From Nymphaea colorata (taxonomy: Eukaryota; Streptophyta; Magnoliopsida; Nymphaeales; Nymphaeaceae): DNA of 64,000 nt. Positions 10,830 through 22,039 of this stretch are shown here, piece after piece. How positions within the stretch are numbered: the first letter of the stretch is position 1; each line of letters begins with the position of its first letter. The stretch spans positions 6,138,802-6,202,801 of the forward strand of contig NC_045145.1 in NCBI RefSeq assembly GCF_008831285.2. The letters are read 5' to 3'. A program made the translations under genes and the position numbers. The notes under the pieces are model-generated. The model was not told the DNA's origin and ran no database searches. It saw only the letters and a program-made list of their open reading frames with translations.

Positions 10830-11806
10830 TCAAATAAATATTCTAAAGAAGACATATTTCTAGCATTTGAAGGCATTGGTCTTGATGAAGAGTTATAAAC
10901 CGAAGCATATCTTGATGATGAAAAAAGAACAGAAATACTTTTTGCTTTTTTTTAGACAATTATTATGTTTACCAACATTTTGTTTGATTGATCTAAATTT
11001 CTATTAGATTTATTACCATAAAATAAAATGCCGAGTGTAAGTGTGGTTCTTCTTTTATTAAATCAAGAAATCAAATTAAAAATATTTTTCTTAAGTGACA
11101 AATTTTGATAAACCATCGTTAATTAATGCCCATATAGTGATTGTTTTTTGATAGTCAATACTAATTTTTTGAAAGGTGGACAAAAAACAAAAAACTTTTA
11201 CAAAGTTCGATTCTTTTAGCAATTTAAAAGTTGACAGCTGCAACTTTTTCTATGAAGATATTCTTTTGAGAAAAAAATAGGGCTTGAACCAATTATATCC
11301 ACTCTTTACTTGCCTTTTTGTCAAAAAAGATTCACTCTTGAATTTCATCGACCACACTCAGACTGATCGTAAAAGATGTTGTAGGCATCGTTCACCAGCA
11401 AACCCTGGCAAACCAACCAAGTCAGTGGATGGAAATATGATCCAAAAACTACATAATGGAAATATTCTTTCTTTCCCATGGAAACGATAAGGAAATATAC
11501 ACATTACAAAAGTTTGCGAGAGAATGAAAATGGCACTGTACAATGATCACAGTGCCTTTAATACACACCTTCGACATGAATTCAACGTCAGACTAAATCA
11601 TGCAACTTGGAATCAGTTTGTACGCAGTGAACCACATTTCAACTGGCACAAACAGTGGGCATGATATGGTTGAGCCCCCGGTCATGTGGATGACTAATTC
11701 ACCACCACCTGCGTGCAGTATGCCAGTCGGCCAAGTATCACCATGCAGGCCTCACAGACAAATCTGCTCTAAGTCTAGCAATGTATTTCAGTTCACGATT
11801 TTCTTC
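10830..11806. other. Unassigned AT-rich spacer
   Basis: Nothing coding is recognised. The right part (about 11500-11806) may be the 3' UTR of the AAA ATPase on the minus strand. The terminal inverted repeat of the Harbinger element was not identified. Confidence 0.4.
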
Positions 11807-14800
11807 TCAGCTAGCAAAAGCCAGTGACTGATTTATAGTGTGAGAATTTGGTTTTTTGTATGTTAGCTTCGTAAAATCAAGCAGTGTCTGTCTCCGGCGT
11901 ATCGCACTCTCAAGATAGTCCTCTAAGGGAGGAAGATAACTTTTTGTTGTAGAATCAGGAGTCTCGCCTCTTATTATCTGCAAGACGATCAATTTTTTGT
12001 CAGGTCTTCCATTATCAAATTGAGTGTCATAGAGCTAAGTAAACATTTATAACCTTTGATGCCCAGTGTCTTTCAGCACATTGGCAAACATCACGTATAT
12101 CTCGCCCTGACATCCTGGATATAAAACATTTAAGTTAGATCAAAGCATGAATGACATAAAAGCAGTGTCAGAGCTATCTCGATATTTTTGAAAATATCAC
12201 GATATTAACGTCAAAATAATAAAAACGAAAAAACAGGAAAAGACATCATTAAATTATCGCAATTGTTTCAAAAATTTTTTCATTTTTCTCTTTGTAGCAT
12301 TCATATTATCATGGATTCAAACATAAACTTAAAACAAATTATTTTTATCATTTTTATTATCATTAAAACATTCCTATTATCACTGTTATATAGTTTTATT
12401 TATGTTTTTCTATTAGTTTCTCATTTATTTCATTTATACATAATTTTTTATTTTTTAAAAATTTTCTGAGTTTCCCCCCCAAAAAAAAAGTTTACCGATA
12501 AAAAGCTGAGAATGATATTTGTGACACTGCATAAAAGTATTGCAAGACATGGAAATTGGAAACCAGACAAATGCTTGTTTACTGTTCTATGCATACAATG
12601 AAAGTGAAACACAGTTGACTTTTACTTATTACAAATAACTTAAATGACATAAACAATAACATCTACAAAATAAGACGAGCAAACCAGTCAAGTTACGAAG
12701 CACGTTTGAGGTGTGCTGCCTATGCCTGATAAACAATGCTGATTGGACACCAACATTAGCGTTGGCATCCAACATATGTGAACGTCTGATGTGCTCTCTC
12801 CAGGAAGTGCATTCAACCAGTCCTATTTTCAGAATGGTTTTACCACACCCAACCCTTCAACACTTATTCTAAAATTATGTCATCTTTACAACCAAAACAT
12901 TACCAATCTATAAAAAAAATGATGTCTTAAATGTGTAATGAATAATTTAAAATCAACAGTATGAAATGTTTTGGGATTTTAAGCTTGTCTTATATGTTCA
13001 ATAAACATGATTTTTTTATTGATTTTATATGTTTTTAAATATGAAAATCACATAAAAATAATTATTTTTCAAAGAACTCTTCCTATACTTGGATATATTT
13101 CATGAAATATAAGCATGAAGTATTTCAAATATTTGGGGTTTTCACTTTATGGACAAGAGCAAGGTTCTTGTAATGTCGTGCACTTACAATGTAATGGTGT
13201 AAGAGTATTCATCAAACGAATTTACTACTTTTCTTTAGGATACTATAATAAATTGGGAAGTTTTTTGCCCACATATCCCACAAAAATGGGGTTGCAGAGA
13301 TGAAGCATAGGCATGTCGTTGAAGTGCGATGAACATGTAACATAATGGCCATGTGCCTGTCAGCCTCTAAATAGAAGTTTCACACTGTTCTTCATGTTAT
13401 AAACCCTATTTTGGAGCACAAATCACTATATTATATTTTATTCGGACAACCATCTTATGATGAGTGTAGAACAGTAACAAGAAGATGATCTTAACGTGGA
13501 AAACCCTTGACTCGAGGGATAAAAAACCACGGTGGAGAAGATCCGGCGCTCACTAGCTGCCGAGCTTACTCTCTCTCTTAATTTTCATTCACACTTTGAA
13601 ATAAGGGTTACAAAGGCTTAAATAAAGCTTAACATGAACAATGGGTCGGATAGGGTCCAAACCCTGATTTGGACCCTATCATGATGATTTGTATGTACAA
13701 TGAAGTGTCATCCCAAAAGGTAGTGTCGCCAACGCAGCACTGCTAAAACTAGAAATCAGTTCGCGAACATAAGCCGATTTACTTTGGAAGGCCAAGCCCA
13801 TGGCTCGACTGAAGAATGCGAGTGGTTGCTGGTTCTGACTCAAAACCAGCCCCCACGCCTATGTCGAAGGCATCGACTTCTACTTCGAAGGGGATATCGA
13901 AGTTGGGCATTACCAGTACCGGTGCCGACGTGACCGCTTGTTTTGATGCCTCAAATGCCTTTTTGGCTTGAGAATTCCACTGGAATCCATTCTTCTTTGT
14001 CAACTCTGTCAATGGAGCAGCTATGGTCCCAAAATTGTGAACAAATTGTCTGTAATAACCAGCCAGGCCAACAAAACCACGAACCTGCTTGACCGTGTGA
14101 GGTGAGGGCCATTCCCATACCGCTAGGACCTTGTCTGCCTCCATCCAGACACTGCTGCGACTTATAACATGGCTGAGGTATGTGACGTGAGACATGCCGA
14201 AGGTGCAGTTGGATAATTTGGCATGTAATACGTGTTGTTGCAAGAGAGATAAGACAGCGTGCAGATGCTTAAAATGCGCTACATCATCTGTGCTAAACAC
14301 AAAATGTCATAAAAAAAGGCAAGGACGAACCTATGTAGATAAGGTGAGAACATGTCATTCATGAGAGACTGGAACGTTGCCGGCGCGTTGATGAGACCAA
14401 AAGGCATCACACGGAAGTCATAATGGCCGTCGGACGTGAGGAAGGCGGTCTTAGGCACATCTGCCTCTATAGTCGACTCTGAGATCGATCTTGGAGAAGA
14501 ACGACACTCCTTGTAACTCATCAAGGAGATCCTCCACCACAGGGATAGGGTACCGATCCTTAACTGTGATGGCATTTAGGGCTCAGTAGTCCACGCAGAA
14601 TCGCCAACTGTCGTCTTTCTTTTGCACTAACAAAGCTGGTGAAGCAAAAGGGCTCCGGCTAGGTTGGATGATGCCCTGTGCTAGCATTTCTTGTACAAGT
14701 TGCGTGATCACGTTGGAAGGGGCTGTATCGATAAGGCCGTTCTTTGATGGCGACCACCCCAGTCTGAAGATCGATCTTGTGATCACAGGAGCACATGGGT

Positions 14801-17800
14801 GGTAGGCCTCTAGGAACTACAAACACGTCAAAGAATTCATTAAGAAGTGAGGATAGACGTACTCTATCTATGGCTGGTGTGGCATCCGAACTCTTTGCTG
14901 GCCCTGGTTAGCTCATGAGTAGCACCAAACTCGTAGTTGCGCCTCTCAACATCTTGAAGTTAACCTCTTCTGTAGCTGCGGTCCGTTGGCTAACGTGGTC
15001 GGCGGCCGTTGCTTTGTGTAAAGTGCATTCGCATGCCCACAAAATCCCACACCATTTTGCCGAGCCCTCGTAACCAATGCATGTCCAACACAAGGTCAGC
15101 GCCTGCCATGGCTAATATATATAGCTACATGGGAAAACAATGACCTTGGATTTTCATCTTCTCTTCATTGCAACGTCCCTTACATTTCAAAGTGCTGCCA
15201 TCCCCTACTACCACGTCAAACACTGGTTGTGTATCGATCTTGCAACTCAGTGCTCTTGCCGATTTTTCACAAATAAAGTAGTGAGTAGAACCCGTATCGA
15301 CCAGCACACTCACTGTTCGGCCTCTTAGCCGTCCTTCGACTCGCATCAACTGTGGTCGTTACCGGCTAAAGCATGGAGAGAGATTTTCGATGGGCAGCCC
15401 ACTGTCATATGTATGGCCGACGATTCCCCGATGGTTTCTGTGTGATCCCCTTCGCAGAGCTCTTCCTCTTCCTCTACCAAGTACATGTGGAGGCGCTTGC
15501 ACAAATGCCCCGTTGTCCATGGCTGATCGTAGTGAAAACAGAACACTTGGTGTCGTTTCTCCCGAATCTGGTCGGGCATGAGTTGTCGCACAAACGGCCG
15601 TGCCAGGCCCTTGCTAAGGGGTGGCTTGCTCATTGTCTTATCTTGTTCGACTGGGTAAATGGTGGGCTGTTGGAAGGTGCGCAGCGCGTTAGGCATACAA
15701 TTTAAGTTCAAGAAATGACGGTGCTTCTCCTCGGCCATGCGTGCTGCAGCAAAACACGCATGTAGGGTCGTAATGCTTGGACCTCAAGCAACAATTCTTC
15801 CTTAAGGCCACTGACGGAAGTGCCTATCAGGGCCTCAACAGGCCACCCGCGAACCATGTTAATAAGTTCCTCAAATTGCTTCTGCCACACTTTCTTTCTG
15901 ACGTATCTTAAAAAGTTTGGCGTCGTAGTCCACATATATTGAGGGTCCAAATTGGGTTAGGTTGTCATGGCGGTTACCAGTTGCTGCCAGTCTGATCTAT
16001 CGTGCTGCAAAACTAACCATCGAAACCACTGAATGGCAGGTCTTCATGGCAGTACGGCTAACCTTTATTGTCTCCAAAATTCTTTGGCACTCAAAAAAAC
16101 TATTCAGCAACTAGACAGGTCACCTCGCTAACCTTTATTGTCTCCAAAATTCTTTGGCACTCAAAAAACTATTCAGCAACAACTAGACAGGTCACCTCCA
16201 TTGAAGGCTTCCATCCCCCCCATATGGGAAAGTAGGCGGCGTTGAGGATGGACTACCCCCACTGTGCGCCGAATGCATATTTTCAGAAAAAACCCCACCT
16301 GGAGTTGGTCACCCGCATGGGTAGTGGCGAAGGTGCTCAACGAAACGCCGAACCCACCATTGGCGGGCCCACCTCAATCATTTTATATTTTTTTGTAAAT
16401 GAAAGAAGAAAAGGAAAGATGAAAGGGGAGGTCGTCACGACTCACCACACCCATCGCTGCCAGCTTTCTCTTGCCGTTGGCTGTCAACCAGAGAGGGAAT
16501 GCCGGCAATGCCGGCAAACAGCGATGGGGAAGGCGATGGCCTCCCCCTTGTTGAAGAGGTGGAGGAGGCGATGCCTCCCCCTTGTTGAAGAGATGGAGGA
16601 GGCGATGCCTCCCCCAAACCACCCGCCCGACGCTCAAGCTCTCAAGCAAGAATGGGCCGTCCACATGGACGGTGCTTGAAAAAAGTCATATATATATATA
16701 TATATATATATAGTCACAAATATAGTTTACGGTTTAAATGGCAAGTTTTTTCTGGTGTAAAATCTCGGCAATGTTAAAACAATTAAAAAGGAAGATTTTA
16801 AAAGTAAAATGTGAAAATTAATAAGTGGTATAAAAAATGTAAAAGAACACGAAAATGGAAAAAGTAGTAAAAAATATAAAAATACGAGAAAAGAACGCAA
16901 AAAATGTGAAAAAAGGCCCAAATGAAAAAACACCTTTTCTTTTCATTTTGGTTTTTTTGCCTTTTTTTTCGGTTGACTTGTTTTTCAAATTTTTAACATG
17001 TTCTTTTCAAAAGAACATGCATCGGCTAATGTGCTGTGAGAGGCTGTAGGATTTCTTTATACTAATCAAGAAGGAGAAATCCAAGAAACACACACACATA
17101 TAAAAGAAGCTGAAATCCTCCGGTCATCCATCCATCAGGATGTCTTACACATGCAGCCCAATGCAATGTATGGGGCTGTGTGTATGAGACACCCTGATGG
17201 ATGGAGGATTTCAATATATATATAATGTTTCACCCATATGAGATGGCTTATTACAAAAGTGAATTTGAGCAAAATGAACCTTCTGGTATTTCAAAACTTA
17301 AGGGAAAATAGAAGCAGAACCAAGATATTTAAAGCTCTTACCCTTCTGATACAGAGGCAAATTCTGCCAGTTCATCCTTATTTAGATGCTTTGCATACTG
17401 CATTATTATCTTTTGTCGGTCTTGATGATCGGGTAAACCAAATGTGATGACTGAATCGAAGCGACTAAAAGAAGAGAAGCAACTTAGTTTCCATTTAAAA
17501 ATGAGATAAAAGTATGTCATTGACAATAGTAAAACCTCATAAGTGCAGGATCAAGGTCTTGTTTTCTATTTGTCGCGGCAATGACCACTACCCGCTTGCC
17601 CTGTCCAAATCCATCAATCTGCATTTAAAACTCAATTCTGTCAATATAGGATAAGCTTCTGAAAGTCCATCAAATGGAGGTTTAATAAAGCTATCAAATA
17701 CTACGAGATATTCTATCTTTACCTTGGCGTATCAATGGATCTAAAGTGAAACTAATAATATGTTAGAAAACTCATGGTGCCATCAAATATTGAATGGATA

Positions 17801-20675
17801 AATTGTGAAAGCCTAGAAATAAGAAAACTCATCTTCGATGATCAACATCGACAATAAGGTGCAGGATTTAAGTTTACAGAGAATATCCTAAGCATAGAAG
17901 CCATATTAAAGTTGTCAAGTTCTGTTGAAAATTTTAATAATGTATAGTGTATGCAATGGCATGGACAGGATCAGAGGCTAAAAAGGTAAAAACCCTGTTC
18001 AGTAAATACCTGTCTCAGTAACACTGACAAAATTCTGCGAGTAGCTTCATGCATGTCACTATCACGAGTTGCAGCAAAAGAATCAACCTGAAAATACAGA
18101 AGACAATAACAGGAAAATAAATAGGCCATTCAAGAAAGAGAACAGAGTGTCAATGGCGGACATACCTCGTCCAAGAAAACAATGGCACCAGTAGAGAGAT
18201 CATTAGCAAGAGTAAACACTGTTCCCAGCAGACGCTCACTTTCACCATAGTATTTTGACATTACTGCCTCGAGAGGAACATACAGCAATGGGATATTCTG
18301 GCATTAAAAAGTTCCATAAGTTAGCTTCTACATTTTAGCACTGAAACTGAAAATGTCAGTCGCATTTGTTTGCGAAATCCTGAATTTTCTTCTTGTAGGT
18401 ACAATGTACTGGCACCAACATGGAGACTGGTATTGGTCACTATGACATTGCACCATAAGATGCAACTATCGAATCTCTGCATAACTATTTTCAAATGAGT
18501 AAAAAGGTTTCAAAAAAGTAACAATGGCATTATTTAAAAACAATCGACATACAACTAAAGATTCCTCAGTATGATTCAACAAAACCATCTCATATCAAAC
18601 GACAAACCCATGGATCCAAATGCTCAATACATATCTCATGCTCCATATTTTTTTGCATGTGCTCATAAATGTTTTAGAATAGACAGAACATTTGTGAGGC
18701 AAAGATTTGGCCAAGAAAATTTTTTAAAGTAACACTTTTACCATATTTGAATTGGTGGATAAGAGATACGGAAAACTTTATTTTGTTTGATGGCAACAAG
18801 GGGTAACATATACTATTTTCCCTGCATCCTCTTAATTGCTGCAGTAACTACTAGTTTCCTGGTTAGCTAACCTATCGAGGTTCGGCTTTTTTAAAATCTA
18901 GTTACCAACTGAATCCAATTTAATACTAGCACTTTGTAAAGCAACTAGTGTTCCACTAGTTTTAGATTTAGATGAAACAAATCCAACAAATAAGATCTGA
19001 AACCCAAACCCAACAGATAAAATTAGAACACATGCATAATCATATGGCTTATCTAGTGGCCAACTCAAGAACCAAAATCAAATCTGAGTGGTTAAACTTA
19101 GTGCAGAAAATAGAATCTGACTTATAATCAAATTCAAGCAGAAACCAAATAAATTTCAAAAAAAAACTGAAATTGAAAATCAATTTAATTTAAAAATAGA
19201 CAAGCCTGTTGCCGAGACGTAAATAATCTAAGTCACATGAGTACAAGTATAGTGGTACAGGAACGAATATACGGGTACGAACACGACAACTTTAGAAAAT
19301 GTAGATACGAGGCTACAACAACATATATATGTGTATACACACAAAGTAACACACAAAAAAAAATCAAAATAAAAGCAACATCTAAATAAACAAGTGATTT
19401 GAAATTGTTGACGTGTTTGTATGTTTGAGTCCGGGTCTGGACTAAGCCTGGTCACTAGGCCGGGCCGCCGTCGGGTACCTGGTACCCAACTCGCCTTGGG
19501 CCCGGAAAAACGAGACTCGGGCCGGCCCCGGGTGGGTCCGATAAGCCTGGATCGGGCATGATAATGATTTTTTTTAATTTTTTATTAATTTATATATATA
19601 TATATAGAATATTTTATTACAATTAGTTATTTTAAGTATTATTTTATATTAAACAATATTTTTTTAATGTAATCGGGCCGGGCTTGGCCTCGACTTTTTC
19701 GAGTCGGACCCGGGCCGGGCCCGTGCCCGATTCATTATCCGGCTCAGCCCGGCCCGATGCCCAGGCTTAGTCTGGACCCTATCCGACCCATTGTTCATGT
19801 TAAGCTCTATTTAAGCCTATGTAACCCTTATTTCAAAGTGTGAATGAAAATTAAAAGAGAGAGTGAGCCCGACATGTCATCAACTTCATTTGATAGAAAT
19901 GTATCCAAGTTTGGCATGTTTGATCTGCACACCCAACTTGAGGGGGAGCGATGACGTGTTTGTATGTTTGAGTTCGGGTCTGGACCCTATCTAACCTGAC
20001 CGTCATTTCATTCGAGAAAGAATTGATGCTAAAGAACTTGTTCTACCTTACATGAAGTCCGATGACCAGACAGTTGATGTTCTGATCAAGACCTTGTCAT
20101 CAGCTTCATTTGAGAGAAATGTATCCAAGTTGGGCATGTTTGATCTATACACCCAACTTGAGGGGGGAGTATTGACGTGTTTGTATGTTGAGTCCGAGTC
20201 TGGACCCTATCTGACCCGTTGTTCATGTTGAACTCTATTTGAGCCTTTGTAACCCTGTATTCGGTGTAAATGAGAATTAAGAGAGAGAGTGACCAGCTGC
20301 TAGTGAGCGCTGGAATCCTTCTCTAATTGTGGGTTTTTCTCAGGTTGAGGTTTTTCCACGTTAAGATTGTGTTCATTGTGCTTTCCTTATTCAACAGTTC
20401 GCTTTGTCTGCTTTAGTTGAATCAGCGTGAAGTTACAAAGTTTTAGGGAGTGGGTTGGTAAATGGACCCAGTATACGGGTTGGTTGTACTGGGAAGGTAA
20501 TTAGAGAGCCTAACCCAACCCACTTAGTGCTTGTATAAAGCTGAGCAAGGATTAAAACCCTAATACAGAATGAAATTTCCTTGTTTCTAAGTGAAGGCTG
20601 GGCTTTCACCGAGAGTTGGTGTGCGTGAGTGCTGGTTAGCGTGATATATATATATATATATATATATATCAAGAA

Positions 20676-20706
<31 letters not shown>

Positions 20707-20960
20707 GCAGTTAATACTCTTATAATCTTTAAAGTTTAACTCTTCAACTTCATCAAAAATTGATCTTTTAAACTTCAATTTATGGTTATACAGAACACTC
20801 AAGACACCAGAAGAAATTTCATGTCAGATAAAGACTAAGAACTCCATACACAAACTATGTAGTACATTTCAAATGTAAAAAACCACAAAGCGGTCACCAT
20901 TTACAAAAAGGCTCACTGCCGGATTTGCTATTACTCGAGCACAAGACGTCTTCCCGGTCC
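11807..20960 (-). CDS. AAA+ ATPase, seven consecutive exons (5' end not found)
   Basis: Minus-strand exons 20960-20917, 18297-18166, 18087-18010, 17618-17536, 17464-17342, 12114-12054 and 11977-11807 (stop) join through GT-AG sites with consistent phases into about 230 residues. Features in order: Walker A end [30 protein letters not shown]; Walker [28 protein letters not shown]; sensor 1 [19 protein letters not shown] with the arginine-finger region; [12 protein letters not shown] (sensor 2 region); and tail [15 protein letters not shown]. All core residues are present and there is no stop. It belongs to a conserved plant AAA family, probably organellar (inference). The next exon upstream, which should end in the GPPG of Walker A, was not found between 20.96 kb and the kinase gene at 29.27 kb, so the gene may be 5'-truncated or may have a very long intron. 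Introns of 5.2 and 2.6 kb contain transposons. Confidence 0.88.
12163..12529. mobile_element. hAT-type MITE (367 bp) in AAA ATPase intron
   Basis: Perfect 8-bp target-site duplication CATAAAAG (12155-12162 and 12530-12537). Ends CAGTGTCAGAGC and, reverse-complemented, CAGTGTCACAAA give an eight-base perfect terminal inverted repeat that continues imperfectly. The interior is very AT-rich and non-coding. It lies about 50 bp upstream (in gene sense) of the exon at 12114-12054, within the same intron. Confidence 0.9.
12540..13464. other. Intronic sequence without recognised content
   Basis: Part of the 5.2-kb AAA ATPase intron. No repeat family or exon was recognised. Confidence 0.4.
13465..13710 (-). 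mobile_element. LTR copy of a copia family, minus strand
   Basis: Its reverse complement matches the LTR at 20173-20396 and the interrupted LTR at 19409 over most of its length, for example the shared block CCGACCCATTGTTCATGTTA and the AATTAAGAGAGAGAGT stretch. Ends resemble TGAC...ACA. No internal retrotransposon sequence of that family adjoins it, so it looks like a solo or truncated LTR. No target-site duplication was seen. Confidence 0.7.
13750..16260 (-). mobile_element. Ty3/gypsy retrotransposon fragment: gag, protease, RT, RNase H start
   Basis: Minus strand from about 16260 down. A gag core includes [21 protein letters not shown] zinc-knuckle relic [16 protein letters not shown] has its second Cys replaced by Tyr. 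The aspartic protease motif is [11 protein letters not shown] (about 15320-15285). RT blocks are [20 protein letters not shown] and the mutated active site FFYDILCL (about 14330). A thumb region [12 protein letters not shown] and the start of RNase H follow. Many frameshifts and stops are present. It ends before the integrase, next to the LTR copy at 13465-13710, and no LTR pair of its own was found. It is inside the AAA ATPase intron, in the same orientation as the gene. Confidence 0.9.
16057..16196. repeat. 70-bp tandem duplication in gypsy gag region
   Basis: The unit beginning GCTAACCTTTATTGTCTCC is present twice (16057-16126 and 16127-16196). The copies differ by single-base length changes near their ends. 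Confidence 0.88.
16527..16617. repeat. Short GC-rich tandem repeat (~35 bp, 2.5 copies)
   Basis: The unit containing GCGATGCCTCCCCCTTGTTG recurs with small differences, the last copy being incomplete. It is flanked by the gypsy gag end and an AT run. Confidence 0.8.
16690..16713. repeat. (AT)n microsatellite
   Basis: Uninterrupted AT dinucleotide run followed by A-rich low-complexity sequence (about 16730-16990). Confidence 0.9.
17111..17213. repeat. Long-armed hairpin (foldback element)
   Basis: Arms 17111-17158 and 17172-17213 are reverse complements with a few mismatches and one short bulge: the left arm begins TGAAATCCTCC, and the right arm reads GATGGATGGAGGATTTCA. The loop is about 12 bases. 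Flanks are AT/TA-rich. It may be a small MITE. In transcripts of the AAA ATPase intron it would fold into a stem of about 40 bp, the size range of small-RNA precursors. Confidence 0.85.
19443..19769. mobile_element. hAT-type MITE (327 bp) nested in copia LTR
   Basis: Perfect 8-bp target-site duplication GTCTGGAC (19435-19442 and 19770-19777). A nine-base perfect terminal inverted repeat TAAGCCTGG is followed by GC-rich arms full of GGGCCGGGC/GCCCGGCCC, around an AT-rich core. Removing the element and one duplication restores the LTR sequence as read at 20173. Confidence 0.92.
20173..20396 (+). mobile_element. Copia LTR (224 bp), most complete copy
   Basis: Starts TGACGTGTTTG directly after polypurine tract GAGGGGGGAGTAT and ends CTTATTCAACA, giving the expected TG...CA termini. 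It is related to the copies at 19409, 19952 and (reversed) 13465-13710. Confidence 0.75.
20643..20701. repeat. (AT)n and (GA)n microsatellites
   Basis: An AT run (20643-20669) is followed after a few bases by a GA run (20676-20701), in intron sequence of the AAA ATPase. Confidence 0.9.
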
Positions 20961-21629
20961 CTAAAATAAAATATGGCAACATAAATAAACACAAATTTTC
21001 CTGAGTCTCAGTACATGTTATTTAAGGTAGCAAAAAGGTGAATGCTACACCTTTAGTTTGTAGCTTCTCTCCTTTATCAAAATCATAAGCATTTAGAGGG
21101 AATGAAGGGAAGAGTACAACAAACAAATATGTGAACATTTGTAACATCAACTAAAGCATTCCAAACCTAGCTCTTGGAGCTTGTTAAACTAGTCAAGCAC
21201 ATGAATAAGGTATGGTTCAGCAATAGCATCAATACCTGCGTCGACACAGTGCGGGTGTGGGTGTGGACACGGATGTAGCACTAACATAATGGTCAATGCG
21301 CATCCGTTATGGTCAAGTGCACCCAGACCGATTTCTTTCTTTTTTTAGGTGTGGTTGTGCTGCATCCTTTTCTTTTAAAAAATATCCGATGCCTATTTGT
21401 TTCTCCTTGCAGATTTCCAACTCCACATTCTCTCTCTCATATTTTTGTCATTCCTAGAGACCACTGACATGTCCCTTTTTCCACACACTCTCTCTCATGT
21501 TTCTGCCATTTTTGTAATCCTTTAAAAAGGAGGCCATAGACATCTTTCTTTCTAAGGACTGACATGTTCGTCCATTTTAAAAGTAGTGACTGGATGCCAT
21601 TTCAAAAGGGCTAGCTGGGTGCCTTTACA

Positions 21630-21805
21630 AATAGGTCTGGGCCCCTGGTCGCCGGCGGGTACCCGGCTCGGAACGGGCCCGGGTCCGGGCTTTGTATTGC
21701 CATTGTCAGGCAAAAGAACGTTGCGCCCGGCCCGGCCCGAAATCAAAACGGGCCGGGTCCGGGTTATAATCCAAGGCCCGACAGGGCCCGTTAGGTCGAA
21801 ACTGA
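21630..21805. mobile_element. GC-rich MITE-like sequence
   Basis: Starts like TAGGTCTGGGCCCC and contains GGGCCCGGGTCCGGGC, GCCCGGCCCGGCCCG and ACGGGCCGGGTCCGGG, the same style of arms as the MITE at 19443-19769. No target-site duplication was found, so the ends are uncertain. Confidence 0.5.
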
Positions 21806-21832
21806 GAACCTGGTTTTCTCCTTTTTGTTTGA

Positions 21833-22032
21833 AAGAGAGAGAGAGAGAGAGAGATGTGTTGTGTGGCCTGTGCGATTCAACTGCCTGAGAGAAAATGCTG
21901 GATTTACGAGATAAAGGCATCTGCAACTAGTGTGAGAATGGGAGATCAAAGAGAAAGAGAGGCCTGGTGATATAGAGGTGGGAAGTGGGAAGGACGGTGG
22001 AGTACAGTGTATAGTGTGTGTGTGTGTGTGTG
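21833..22032. repeat. (GA)n and (GT)n microsatellites
   Basis: A GA run at 21833-21854 and a GT run at 22014-22032, separated by about 160 bp of unassigned sequence. Confidence 0.85.
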
Positions 22033-22039
22033 TTTTTCG

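Larger units (their letters stand above)
19409..20396 (+). mobile_element. Rearranged copia 3' ends with three LTR starts
   Basis: Plus strand. The same LTR start, TGACGTGTTTGTATG, occurs at 19409, 19952 and 20173. The first copy is interrupted by a MITE (19443-19769), then breaks off near 19870 and joins the end of a copia RNase H (FERNVSKF-type peptide) with polypurine tract TTGAGGGGGAG. The second LTR start breaks off after about 50 bp and joins a longer piece of the same RNase H end ([34 protein letters not shown]) with a second polypurine tract. Only the third LTR (20173-20396) looks complete. This is a scrambled repeat of one 3' end. It lies inside the AAA ATPase intron. Confidence 0.8.

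Noticed and set aside
13779-14786. Treating the gypsy RT/RNase H open frames as a functional gene
   Set aside because: The active-site motif is mutated, the frames are broken, the integrase is missing and no LTR pair was found.
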